From Actinomycetota bacterium (lineage in GTDB: Bacteria > Actinomycetota > Acidimicrobiia > Acidimicrobiales > JAFATL01), in NCBI GenBank assembly GCA_019243975.1, contig JAFATL010000138.1, positions 1 through 13,488 on the forward strand: a stretch of 13,488 bases of DNA, written 5' to 3'. The position numbers and the translations under genes are program-made. The notes under the pieces were generated by a model. It saw only the letters and a list, made by a program, of their open reading frames with translations, ran no database searches and was not told the origin of the DNA. Below are positions 1 to 7,181 of the stretch, one piece after another; position 1 is the first letter of the stretch, and each line of letters opens with the position of its first letter.

Positions 1-440
1 TCGCCGGCGCGGCTTGCGGCCCAGTGCGAGGGCTCGACACCCGCCGTGCGCCACCCTCGTTCCCGCGCCGCGACGAGGAACGAGCCGGTCCAGCACCCGA
101 GGTCGCACACCAGACCGGGGGCGACGCTCGTTTCGATCCGGGTCAGCGCCCGCCGTGCCGTCTCGACCTGTCCTGCCTCCTCCCGAAGCGACACCTCGTC
201 GATCGCATCGGCGTACGCGTCCCGAACTCCGTCGGGCGGCGGGGGCTGCTCCACGAACTGGTGCCCGCAGTTGCGGCAGCGCACGACCAGACCGCTGGCC
301 TCGCCGAAGCGGTCGGCGCTGGGCCGGAACGACTGGGCGTCGACGCCCAGCTCGGTGCCCGTTCCGGTGGGACGGAACCGAGGCTCGTGGTCGCGCCCGT
401 CGCAGACCGGGCAGGCGACGGTGAGAGACACGGCCGTCAT
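1..440 (-). CDS. Zinc-ribbon class I SAM-dependent methyltransferase (3' end beyond window)
   Basis: This is the first 146 codons of a methyltransferase that runs off the left edge. It starts at ATG 440. Seen in the sequence: an N-terminal zinc ribbon with two CxxC pairs (C10/C13 and C55/C58, the second in CRNCGH), a helical linker, then SAM-binding motif I as VCDLGCWTGSF (about 111-121) followed by the motif II-like AGVEPS (133-138). Proteins with this plan (Methyltransf_23-like fold behind a zinc ribbon) are common in glycan and secondary-metabolite clusters, where they methylate sugars or other small acceptors. The acceptor here is unknown. Its ATG overlaps the TGA of the upstream oxidoreductase by four bases (ATGA), so translation is probably coupled. 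It is the third gene of the GT2-oxidoreductase-methyltransferase unit. The fold is confident; the substrate is not. Confidence 0.85.
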   Translation of the reverse strand, partial: MTAVSLTVACPVCDGRDHEPRFRPTGTGTELGVDAQSFRPSADRFGEASGLVVRCRNCGHQFVEQPPPPDGVRDAYADAIDEVSLREEAGQVETARRALTRIETSVAPGLVCDLGCWTGSFLVAARERGWRTAGVEPSHWAASRAG

Positions 441-1756
441 GTCCCGACCACGGCCCGGTGCAGGTCGGCAACGATGGCGCGCGCCGCGTCGGTGCCCCCG
501 CGGACGGCTTCGTTCATGCCCCGGTCCTGCGGGTACACCTGGGCGGTGGTCGACACGTACAGTCCGCCGATCGACGACCGCAGCGGGGGAATGCCGGCGC
601 GGTAGCCGAGGGTCACCAGGGGGGCGGCGTAGGGCGTGCGGAACGGATGCACCGACACGACGTCGGACGGGTCGAGGCTGAAGCGCTCCGCCAACGCGGC
701 CACCCAGCGATCGGCTTCGCTGCGAACGTCGGCCGTGGCCAGTGGTTCGTCGGTGGTGAAGTAGCGGCTCAGGTACAGCACGTGGCTCCCGCCGTAGTCC
801 GCCGCCGGCACCAGGTTGGTGTGCTCGATGAGCCCCCCGAACGGCAGCGTCGGGTCGCACACGTTCACCCAGTAGAGGTCCTGCAGGGCGCGGCGCAGCT
901 CCACGATCACGCACATGGCGCCCAGGCCGCCGATGGCCGACCAGCGGGGGTCGGCCATCGCGTCGGGGACGAGCTTGGGCAGCCCGGGCAGCGTGCCCGC
1001 GTACAGGACGGCGTCGGCCTCGACCGTGCCGCTCGTGGTCGACACGCCCGTCACCCCGCCGTCGGCGACGTCGATCGCCGACACCCGCTGCTCCAACCGC
1101 AGGTCGACGCCCTCGGCCGTGAGTCGCTGCTCGAGCGCCGCGAACAGCTGCTTGAACCCGCCCCGCAGGTACCCGAGACGCTCGCGCCCGAACGGGTTGC
1201 GTCGGTTCGAGGCCCGCTGGCTGAGGCGGCCCCACATCCACGCGGCGGGAACGCCGGCGGCGGCCCCGCTGAACTTCTGGGCGAGGATCGGGTCCCACAC
1301 CAGGCGGGTCATGGGTTCGCCGCTGGCGCCCGCCAGCCAGTCACGAGCGGGCACGGCGTCGAGGGCCGTCCAGTCGCGCACGCGGGGCAACGTCAGCGCC
1401 CCCAGCCCCGCCTTGAGCCGGTCGCGGACGCCGAGGGGCCGGAAGCGCAGCAGGTCGAGAGCGGTGGTGAACGGCCACACCCGTCGGTCGGAGTACACGC
1501 CGATGGTGCTGGGCAACCAGTCGAGCTTCGACGCGAGCCCGAGCTCGCCGATCAGCGCCGCGATCTCGCGCTCGTGCGGGAAGACGTGGTGGTAGAAGCA
1601 CTCGAGCGGCGTGCCGTTGAGGGCGAAGCTGGCGACCAACCCGCCGAGCGCAGGGCCCGACTCGAGGAGCACGACGTCCGTGCCTGCCCTCCGCAGCTGC
1701 AGCGCGGCGGTGGCACCGCCCACGCCGCCGCCGATGACCGCGACGCGCCCCGGCAC
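437..1756 (-). CDS. FAD-dependent oxidoreductase, amine oxidase / protoporphyrinogen-oxidase-like fold
   Basis: A 439-residue flavoprotein. An N-terminal Rossmann dinucleotide-binding motif GxGxxG (G9, G11, G14 in VIGGGVGG) is followed by an acidic residue ending the second strand (E32 in LLES). GGL occurs at 38-40 and LRGGFKQL at 198-205. A C-terminal FAD-contacting segment holds QDRGMNEAV (410-418). This is the layout of COG1232-type amine oxidase / phytoene desaturase-like enzymes. The GTG start at 1756 lies two bases after the TAG of the upstream GT2 gene and places the Rossmann strand at residue 5. The open frame continues far upstream only antisense to reading sense in the GT2 gene, so a longer start is rejected. 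It presumably oxidises or isomerises a sugar, sugar nucleotide or polyprenyl-linked intermediate. UDP-galactopyranose mutase is a related fold, but I see no residues that settle this. Translation is likely coupled on both sides. Confidence 0.88.
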   Translation of the reverse strand: MPGRVAVIGGGVGGATAALQLRRAGTDVVLLESGPALGGLVASFALNGTPLECFYHHVFPHEREIAALIGELGLASKLDWLPSTIGVYSDRRVWPFTTALDLLRFRPLGVRDRLKAGLGALTLPRVRDWTALDAVPARDWLAGASGEPMTRLVWDPILAQKFSGAAAGVPAAWMWGRLSQRASNRRNPFGRERLGYLRGGFKQLFAALEQRLTAEGVDLRLEQRVSAIDVADGGVTGVSTTSGTVEADAVLYAGTLPGLPKLVPDAMADPRWSAIGGLGAMCVIVELRRALQDLYWVNVCDPTLPFGGLIEHTNLVPAADYGGSHVLYLSRYFTTDEPLATADVRSEADRWVAALAERFSLDPSDVVSVHPFRTPYAAPLVTLGYRAGIPPLRSSIGGLYVSTTAQVYPQDRGMNEAVRGGTDAARAIVADLHRAVVGT

Positions 1757-1758
1757 GG

Positions 1759-2487
1759 CTACGCCACCGGGGCGGGCGAGGCGTCGCGCAGGCGGCGATA
1801 CATGCGCGCCAGCTCGAACACTGCCCGCGCCACGACGCGCGGGGTGGCGCCGCGCGCCTGACCGGCGGTGCGGGGAAGGTGGGTCACGCCGACCTCCACC
1901 ACCCCCGCGCCCGACCGGCCCAGCTTCACCATCACCTCGGTGTTGACCATGGCGCCGACGCTCTCGATGTCGATGGCGTCGAACACGTCCCGACGGAAGA
2001 GCTTGAACGCGCAGTCGATGTCGCGTACGGGCACGTAGAAGAGAGCGCGCACGACCTGGTTCCAGACACGCGCGGTGAAGCGACGCGACAACGAATCCTG
2101 CCGATCGATGCGATAGCCGGCCACCACGTGGGCGCGGTCGATGTGGTCGAGCAGCAGCTCGAGCTCGTTGATGTCGAACTGGTTGTCGGCGTCGGTGAAG
2201 AAGACGAGGTCGAGACGCGCCGACCGCAGCCCCGTGCGGACGGCGTCGCCGTACCCGCGGTTGCGGGCGTTGCGGATGAGCCGAATGCGGGAATCGCCGT
2301 CGCAGAGCTGCAGGACGAGCTCGGCCGTCTTGTCGCGGGAGCCGTCGTCGACGACGACGATCTCGTGCTCGTCGCAGAGCCGTTCGGCGACGGTGGTGGC
2401 CCGCTCCACAGCTTCGACGATGTTGCCCTCCTCGTTGTACGCGGGGAGCACGATGGAGACGCGTCGGGAGATCGGGGGAAGGGTCAT
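1759..2487 (-). CDS. GT2 family glycosyltransferase, dolichyl-phosphate-mannose-synthase-like
   Basis: A 242-residue GT-A fold enzyme and the first gene of the leftward unit. Seen: strand 1 with LPAYNEEGNI (14-23), nucleotide-binding VVVDDGS (44-50), a metal-binding DAD (99-101 in TDADNQ), and DIDCAFKLFRRD (156-167), typical of the polyprenyl-phosphate glycosyltransferase branch. A VGVTHLPRTAGQ segment (199-210) matches the conserved C-terminal loop of that branch. The length is that of the soluble catalytic domain only; no transmembrane helices follow. Members transfer mannose, glucose or another hexose from an NDP-sugar to a polyprenyl phosphate or a glycan acceptor at the inner face of the membrane. 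The start ATG at 2487 leaves 34 bases to a divergent methyltransferase gene. Family assignment is strong; donor and acceptor are unknown. Confidence 0.92.
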   Translation of the reverse strand: MTLPPISRRVSIVLPAYNEEGNIVEAVERATTVAERLCDEHEIVVVDDGSRDKTAELVLQLCDGDSRIRLIRNARNRGYGDAVRTGLRSARLDLVFFTDADNQFDINELELLLDHIDRAHVVAGYRIDRQDSLSRRFTARVWNQVVRALFYVPVRDIDCAFKLFRRDVFDAIDIESVGAMVNTEVMVKLGRSGAGVVEVGVTHLPRTAGQARGATPRVVARAVFELARMYRRLRDASPAPVA

Positions 2488-2502
2488 GTCGACGGCCCAG
2501 CC

Positions 2503-2508
2503 ACGTTA
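2503..2508 (-). promoter_or_regulatory. Possible -10 box for the GT2-oxidoreductase-methyltransferase unit
   Basis: Read on the minus strand, TAACGT matches the actinobacterial -10 consensus TANNNT. If its last T is position -7, transcription would start near 2496 and leave a leader of about nine bases before ATG 2487. No convincing -35 is seen. The gap between the two divergent genes is only 34 bases, so any promoters must be compact. Confidence 0.3.
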
Positions 2509-2521
2509 AACCATTGGCACC

Positions 2522-3283
2522 ATGACCGATCATCACGAGGCCGGCCCCGACCGCGCCGATGCGACCGGCGAAGCCATGGGCGCCTATTGGGACAGCAAGG
2601 CGCGTGAGAACGCCATGTTCTTCATCCATTCCTGTCTCGACTTCAACCACCCGGACGAGGCGGAGTTCTGGGAATCAGGGGCCGAGGCCTTGGATCTGTC
2701 GCTCGCCCCATTCGGCGTTCGGATCTCGCCCGATGACCGGGTGCTGGAGATCGGCTGCGGGATCGGGCGCATCACCAAGGCCATCGCGGCTCGGGCCCGA
2801 TCGGTGGTCGGCCTCGACGTGTCGCCCGAGATGGTGGCGCGGGCCGAGCGCGCCCTGGGCGGCGTCGCCAACGCGCGCTTTGTGGTTGGGAGCGGGACGG
2901 ACCTGGCCGGGCTCGACGACGACGCGTTCGACGCCTGCTACTCGTTCATCGTGTTCCAGCACATCCCCGATCCGGCGATCACGTGCCGGTACGTGACCGA
3001 CATGGGCCGGGTGCTGCGGCCGGGCGGGTGGGCGGTGTTCCAGGTGAGCGAGCGGCCCGAGCAGCACCAAGCGGCGTGGTACGGCGAGGAGGCTCGGCTC
3101 CCGACTCGCGTGCGGCGAGCGCTGGGGCGGGCGCCCCGCGGGTGCCTCGAGCCCCAGTGGCTCGGATCGGCCGTGCGCCGCGCCGACCTGGTGGACGCCA
3201 TCGAACAGGGCGGCCTCGAGCTGGTCGCGACGTCAGGTGACGGCACCCAGTTCTGCATGGTGCACGTGCGCCGGCCCGGGTAG
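2522..3283 (+). CDS. Class I SAM-dependent methyltransferase
   Basis: A 253-residue methyltransferase of the Methyltransf_11/25 type. SAM motif I is VLEIGCGIGRIT (74-85), followed by the acidic end of strand 2 in VVGLDVSPEM (95-104). Motif III-like FDACYSFIVFQHIPD spans 136-150, and the post-motif VLRPGGWAVFQV spans 164-175. The N-terminal stretch with YWDSKARENAMFF (22-34) is a cap often seen in actinobacterial methyltransferases near glycosyltransferases. The likely role is O- or N-methylation of a sugar or small metabolite; the substrate cannot be read. ATG 2522 has no clear Shine-Dalgarno sequence and sits 34 bases from the divergent GT2 start. It converges on the 140-residue gene at 3308, with 24 bases between them. 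It appears monocistronic. Confidence 0.9.
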   Translation: MTDHHEAGPDRADATGEAMGAYWDSKARENAMFFIHSCLDFNHPDEAEFWESGAEALDLSLAPFGVRISPDDRVLEIGCGIGRITKAIAARARSVVGLDVSPEMVARAERALGGVANARFVVGSGTDLAGLDDDAFDACYSFIVFQHIPDPAITCRYVTDMGRVLRPGGWAVFQVSERPEQHQAAWYGEEARLPTRVRRALGRAPRGCLEPQWLGSAVRRADLVDAIEQGGLELVATSGDGTQFCMVHVRRPG

Positions 3284-3300
3284 GGGCGGCGTCGGCAATC

Positions 3301-3321
3301 GAGCGGGCTAGCCGGCCGCTC
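3301..3321. terminator. Possible weak bidirectional hairpin between convergent genes
   Basis: GAGCGG (3301-3306) and CCGCTC (3316-3321) form a perfect 6-bp inverted repeat around a 9-base loop. The hairpin lies between the convergent methyltransferase and 140-residue protein genes and contains the latter's stop codon. There is no T-tract on either side, so a classical intrinsic terminator is not supported. Confidence 0.25.
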
Positions 3322-3730
3322 GGCCGATGCCCGCCTTCTTCAGCACGGCGGGATCGACCCCCGCCTCCCGCCACGCCGCGTACGAGATGCCCTTGCGTCG
3401 GCTGTACTCCCCGGCCGCGGCGATGAAGTCCTTCTCCAGCGCTCCCAGGTCGACGCCCTGCGACTTCGTCTCCAGCTCCGCCTGCAGGTCGATGCGCTCC
3501 TGGCTGAGCTGCAGGCGGGTCAGCGGGTCGGCGCCTGCGATCTTTGTCTCGATATCGGCCAGCCGCTTTGCGATGGATTCCGGCGTGCGCTTGCGGCCCC
3601 GCTTTGGCCGATTGGCCTCGAGCGCCTCGAGGTAGTTCCGCACGGCCCGACCTTGCTCCCGACCGAGTGCCAAAGCCTGCTTGTGCTCGTCGGTCATTGC
3701 GCCTTTGTTGCTGTTCTTCGGGGCTGCCAT
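3308..3730 (-). CDS. Small basic coiled-coil protein of unknown function, possible nucleoid-associated protein
   Basis: A 140-residue protein that I do not recognise as a named family. Seen: a Lys/Arg-rich N-terminal third with KRGRKR (43-48), which contains an RGR core like an AT-hook; a long charged helix of about 51-90, probably coiled coil; then a C-terminal segment ending in RRKGISYAAW (111-120) and REAGVDPAVLKKAGI (121-135). By eye, the order helix, lysine-glycine, then GV-D-P-A-V-L resembles the C-terminal DNA-binding module of Lsr2-type nucleoid proteins. That likeness is my inference and is not proof of homology. No signal peptide or membrane segment is present, so it is likely cytoplasmic. 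The ATG at 3730 is supported by a promoter whose predicted start is this A. The gene is divergent from purL across 87 bases. It is clearly a real gene, with low-complexity charge but consistent codon use. Confidence 0.8.
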   Translation of the reverse strand: MAAPKNSNKGAMTDEHKQALALGREQGRAVRNYLEALEANRPKRGRKRTPESIAKRLADIETKIAGADPLTRLQLSQERIDLQAELETKSQGVDLGALEKDFIAAAGEYSRRKGISYAAWREAGVDPAVLKKAGIGRAAG

Positions 3731-3736
3731 TTGGTC

Positions 3737-3766
3737 AGTATGGGCGGAGCTCATTGAGCGAATCAA
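3737..3766 (-). promoter_or_regulatory. Predicted leaderless promoter of the 140-residue protein gene
   Basis: Read on the minus strand, a -35-like TTGATT (3766-3761) and a -10-like CATACT (3742-3737) are separated by 18 bases. Each matches the sigma-70-type consensus at four of six positions. If the last base of the -10 is position -7, transcription begins exactly at 3730, the A of the ATG, giving a leaderless mRNA. Leaderless transcripts are common in actinobacteria. Confidence 0.45.
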
Positions 3767-3805
3767 GACGTCGGAAAGTGGCTCTGCGGTGCGTGGTGCT
3801 GCGGT

Positions 3806-3811
3806 TACCGT
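3806..3811 (+). promoter_or_regulatory. Predicted leaderless -10 box of purL
   Basis: TACCGT fits the actinobacterial -10 consensus TANNNT. Its last T lies seven bases before 3818, so the predicted transcription start is the A of the purL ATG. No Shine-Dalgarno sequence is present upstream of the ATG, which is consistent with a leaderless transcript. No clear -35 is visible. Confidence 0.45.
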
Positions 3812-3817
3812 GTCCGG

Positions 3818-6028
3818 ATGGGCGAGACGTCGACGTCGTTGCACCGCGAGCTCGGGCTCACCGACGACGAGGCGGCCGCCATCGAACGCATCCTCGGCCG
3901 CCCGCCCAACCACCTCGAGCTGGCCATGTATGCGGTGATGTGGAGCGAGCACTGCTCGTACAAGTCGTCGAAGATCCACCTGCGCCGACTTCCTACGGAG
4001 GCCCCGTGGGTGCTGGTCGGCCCGGGCGAGAACGCGGGCGTGATCGACGCCGGCGACGGCATCGCGGTGGCGATTCGCATCGAGAGCCACAACCATCCCT
4101 CGGCCGTTGAGCCCTACCAAGGTGCGGCCACGGGCGTGGGCGGCATCCTGCGCGACATCTTCACCATGGGCGCCCGGCCCATCGCGGTGATGGACCCGCT
4201 CCGGTTCGGCCCGCCCGACGACGCGCGAGGCCGCTGGCTGGTCGAGGGCGTGGTGAGCGGCATCTCCGGCTATGGCAACTCGGTGGGCGTGCCCACTGTG
4301 GGCGGCGAGTTGGTCTTCGACGAGTGCTACGCCGAGAACCCGCTCGTCAACGTGCTCTGCCTGGGGGTGATGCCCAAGGAGCGCCTCGTGCTGGCCAAGG
4401 CGTCGGGCGTCGGCAACCTTGCCGTCCTGCTCGGCTCCACGACCGGGCGCGACGGCATCGGTGGCGTCAGCGTGCTGGCGTCGGCCGGCTTCGGCGACGC
4501 CGAGGAGGAGTCGGCCAAGCGCCCGAGTGTGCAGGTGGGCGACCCGTACGAAGAGAAGCGACTGATCGAAGCGTGTCTGCAGCTGCTCGACGAACGGCTG
4601 GTTGTCGGCATCCAGGACCTCGGGGGCGCCGGTCTCACGTGCGCAACCAGTGAGACCGCGTCGCGCGGCGGTGTCGGCATGGACGTCTACGTGAACGAGG
4701 TGCCGACCCGCGAGGCCGGGATGGAGCCGTTCGAGATCATGACCAGCGAAAGCCAGGAGCGAATGCTGGCGATCGTGACCCCGCAGGACCTCGACCGCGT
4801 GCTGGAGGTGTGCGCACGTTGGGAGGTGCGGTGCTCCGTTGTCGGCACCGTCACCGGTGGCGGGCGGCTGCGCATCCTCGACCGCCTGGACGGCGAGGTG
4901 CTGGCCGACATGCCGGCGGCGTCGCTGGAGGAGGACGCGCCCAAGTACGACCGCCCCCGGGCCGAACCCGTCGACCGCGCCACCCGGCTGGCCGACGATC
5001 CCGCTCGCCTGCCTGCTCCCGCCGACGGCGGTGCCGACCTGTTGAAGATGCTCGCCGACCCGGCGTGGGCCTATCGCCAGTACGACCACCAGTTGTTCCT
5101 CAACACCGTGGAAGGACCGGGGGGCGACGCGGCCGTGCTGCGCCTCAAGGCACCGGGCCTGCCGTCGACGGCGAAGGCGCTGGCGCTGACGACCGACGGC
5201 AACCATCGGTGGTGCGCGCTCGACCCGCGCGCCGGTACCGCCTTGGTTGTCGCCGAAGCGGCCTTGAACGTCGCGTGTGCAGGCGCCAAGCCCATCGCCG
5301 TCGTCAACTGCCTCAACTTCGGCAACCCGGAGCACCCCGAGGTGATGTGGCAGCTGTCAGAAGCCATCGACGGCATGGGCGACGCGTGCCGCGCCCTCGG
5401 GCTCCCGGTGATCGGCGGCAACGTGAGCCTCTACAACGAAAGCCTCGGCCGCGACATCGACCCCACGCCCGTCATCGGCTTGCTCGGCCTCATCGACCGC
5501 CTCGATCGGCGCCCGCCCGGTGCGCAGTTCGTCCACGGCGGTGTGGTGGCGCTCCTCGGTGCCTACGGAGCGCGGGCGCTGGCCGGGTCGCGGTGGGCGT
5601 GGGACGTGCACGGCCACGAGGGCGGCACGCTTGTCCCGCTTGACGTCAAAGCCCACGGCGCGATCGTCGACCTGGTGCGGGGGCTGGTGGCCGACGATCT
5701 GCTCGACGGGGTGCACGACGTCGCCGACGGCGGTCTGGGGGTGGCGCTGGCGGAGATGGCTGCCGTGTCGGGCGTGGGCGCGCACATCGATGGTGTGACC
5801 GACCACGCGGTGCTGTTCAGCGAAGCGCCGTCGCGCGTCGTCGTGTGCATCGCGGCGGCGAAGGTCGACGCGGTGCGAAGCGCCGCCGAACGTGCGGGCG
5901 TGCCGTTCACCGCGCTGGGGAACGCGGGCGGCGACCGGCTGGTGATCGGCGACCTCGTCGACGTGGCCGTGGCCGAGGTGGCGCGGGGCTGGCGCGAGGC
6001 CGTTCCCGCCGCGCTGGGCGAGAGCTGA
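3818..6028 (+). CDS. purL: Phosphoribosylformylglycinamidine synthase subunit PurL
   Basis: A 736-residue enzyme of de novo purine synthesis. With PurS and PurQ it converts formylglycinamide ribonucleotide, glutamine and ATP to formylglycinamidine ribonucleotide in the cytosol. Seen: the N-terminal catalytic-region motif WSEHCSYKSS (42-51, with His45), the ATP/metal-binding region IESHNHPSAVEPYQG (88-102) and the GATGVGG-type turn after it. Two repeated PurM-like halves follow, with GGAGLTCATSE in the first and NVSLYNES and DVADGGLGVALAEM in the second. The length matches the small, Bacillus-type PurL (about 740 residues), not the roughly 1300-residue fused form. No purS, purQ or purF lies beside it, so the glutaminase partner must be encoded elsewhere. 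Its neighbours are glycosyltransferases, so genomic context does not reflect function. The start ATG is backed by a leaderless -10 box. Confidence 0.98.
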   Translation: MGETSTSLHRELGLTDDEAAAIERILGRPPNHLELAMYAVMWSEHCSYKSSKIHLRRLPTEAPWVLVGPGENAGVIDAGDGIAVAIRIESHNHPSAVEPYQGAATGVGGILRDIFTMGARPIAVMDPLRFGPPDDARGRWLVEGVVSGISGYGNSVGVPTVGGELVFDECYAENPLVNVLCLGVMPKERLVLAKASGVGNLAVLLGSTTGRDGIGGVSVLASAGFGDAEEESAKRPSVQVGDPYEEKRLIEACLQLLDERLVVGIQDLGGAGLTCATSETASRGGVGMDVYVNEVPTREAGMEPFEIMTSESQERMLAIVTPQDLDRVLEVCARWEVRCSVVGTVTGGGRLRILDRLDGEVLADMPAASLEEDAPKYDRPRAEPVDRATRLADDPARLPAPADGGADLLKMLADPAWAYRQYDHQLFLNTVEGPGGDAAVLRLKAPGLPSTAKALALTTDGNHRWCALDPRAGTALVVAEAALNVACAGAKPIAVVNCLNFGNPEHPEVMWQLSEAIDGMGDACRALGLPVIGGNVSLYNESLGRDIDPTPVIGLLGLIDRLDRRPPGAQFVHGGVVALLGAYGARALAGSRWAWDVHGHEGGTLVPLDVKAHGAIVDLVRGLVADDLLDGVHDVADGGLGVALAEMAAVSGVGAHIDGVTDHAVLFSEAPSRVVVCIAAAKVDAVRSAAERAGVPFTALGNAGGDRLVIGDLVDVAVAEVARGWREAVPAALGES

Positions 6029-6041
6029 CCGAGTCGGTCAG
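6025..6041. terminator. Perfect palindrome spanning the stop codons of convergent purL and GT4 gene
   Basis: CTGACCGA (6025-6032) and TCGGTCAG (6034-6041) are exact reverse complements around a single G at 6033. The left arm contains the purL TGA and the right arm contains the TGA of the minus-strand GT4 gene. As RNA, a six-pair stem CTGACC/GGTCAG with a five-base loop could form from either strand. No T-tract follows, so termination is plausible but not shown. Confidence 0.4.
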
Positions 6042-7177
6042 TCGCGGCTGAGCACGCGGCGGTGGACCGCGAGCGTCTCGGCCGCCGTTCGGTCCCAGGT
6101 GTACGGCGCCGATTGCACCAGTCCCTTGGTCCGCAGCGTGGTGACGAGGTCGCCGTCGCCCGCCAGCCGCACCATGGCATCGGCCCACCCGTCCACGTCC
6201 TCGTGATCGAGGAGCAGCCCGGCCCGACCGACGACTTCGGGGACGGCGCCGCCGGTGGACGCCACGACCGGCGTGCCCGCGGCCATTGCCTCGAGGGGCG
6301 GGAGGCCGAAGCCTTCGTGGGTGGCCGGATGGAGCAGGGCGGTCGCCGACGCCACGAGCGAGGCCAGCTCCTGTTCCGCCAGCCAGCCCGTGACGATGAC
6401 GCGGCCTTGTAGCCCGAGGCGCTCGACCTCTCGCTGGACGTCGCCGGCACCCCGACCGGCGGGCCCCGCGAGCAGCAGGGGCAGGCGCAGGTGCCCGCCT
6501 GCGACGGCGAGCGCGCGCAGGATGGTGAGCAGGTTCTTGCGCAGGGACACGTAGCCGACAGCGATGAAGAAGCGGCCCGGCGTCACGCCGTGGCGGGCAC
6601 ACATCTCGAGCCGTACCGGTTCCGCCACGCGTTCTCGGAACGCGGGGGCAACGCCCAGGGGCACCACGGTGATGCGGTCGGGATCGACCGCCAGCGACTC
6701 CTGCACCTGCGCGCTGACCGATGCCGAGTCGGTGATCACGTGGGTGGCGTCACGCACCATCACGTCGGTGGCCCGCCGGAACTTGGCTGCGTTGACACGG
6801 CCGAACCACTCGGGATGCCGAAGCGGGAGCAGGTCGTGCACGGTCGCGATCAGGGGCGCGCGCGTCGGGACGGGGGCGAAGGGGTACAGCACGTGGACGA
6901 GGGCGGCCGGTGCGACCAACTGCTCGAGTGCCGGTCGCCCCGCGGCGTGCCATCCCAGCTGCACGACGCGGCGAGGTCCCCGCAGGTGCTCGACCGGCAG
7001 GCCGCAGCCCGACGTGTCGCCTCGCTCCGGCGGTGTGATCAAGGCGTAGCCCTCGCACGCCGGATCCGCACCCAGCACCCGGCACAGCTCGGCGACATAT
7101 CGAGGGATGCCCGACTGGAGGTGCGACGCGTAGCGATGGGCGACCAGCGCCACGCGCGCGGGAGAAGCGTCGGTCAC
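6038..7177 (-). CDS. GT4 family glycosyltransferase, mannosyltransferase B-like subtype
   Basis: A 379-residue GT-B fold enzyme. The N-terminal acceptor domain includes SGIPRYVAEL (22-31) and ATVHDLLPLRHPEWF (111-125). The C-terminal donor domain holds AVGYVSLRKN (206-215, with R213-K214), LLLAGPAGRG (234-243) and the hallmark EGFGLPPLE (E288 and E296, the E-x7-E motif), then GTPVVAS and a GAVPEVVG turn. Such retaining enzymes use GDP-mannose, UDP-glucose or other NDP-sugars to extend surface glycans on the cytoplasmic side. The GTG start at 7177 lies four bases after the stop of the upstream GT4 gene, so the two probably share an mRNA. It converges on purL with nine bases between stops. It shares several motifs with the GT4 at 8325-9398, suggesting the same subfamily. 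The donor is unknown. Confidence 0.93.
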   Translation of the reverse strand: MTDASPARVALVAHRYASHLQSGIPRYVAELCRVLGADPACEGYALITPPERGDTSGCGLPVEHLRGPRRVVQLGWHAAGRPALEQLVAPAALVHVLYPFAPVPTRAPLIATVHDLLPLRHPEWFGRVNAAKFRRATDVMVRDATHVITDSASVSAQVQESLAVDPDRITVVPLGVAPAFRERVAEPVRLEMCARHGVTPGRFFIAVGYVSLRKNLLTILRALAVAGGHLRLPLLLAGPAGRGAGDVQREVERLGLQGRVIVTGWLAEQELASLVASATALLHPATHEGFGLPPLEAMAAGTPVVASTGGAVPEVVGRAGLLLDHEDVDGWADAMVRLAGDGDLVTTLRTKGLVQSAPYTWDRTAAETLAVHRRVLSRD

Positions 7178-7181
7178 GTGG

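Noticed and set aside
437..1756. Specific call of the flavoenzyme as UDP-galactopyranose mutase
   Set aside because: The Rossmann motif and glycan context fit, but I could not identify mutase-specific active-site residues. The C-terminal segment is general to the amine-oxidase-like superfamily.
24..1861. Several long plus-strand open frames opposite the methyltransferase, oxidoreductase and GT2
   Set aside because: They have no recognisable motifs and shadow-type composition, and the minus-strand proteins carry clear family motifs across the whole stretch.
2506..2511. TTAAAC as a -10 box for the methyltransferase at 2522
   Set aside because: It matches only three of six consensus positions and lacks the TANNNT pattern, so it is not supported.
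3308..5335. 675-codon minus-strand open frame covering purL antisense and continuing into the 140-residue gene
   Set aside because: Only the last 140 codons look like protein with conserved-type composition. The rest is the complement of a strongly recognised purL and has the His/Arg/Ala/Val-rich shadow composition of antisense GC-rich DNA.
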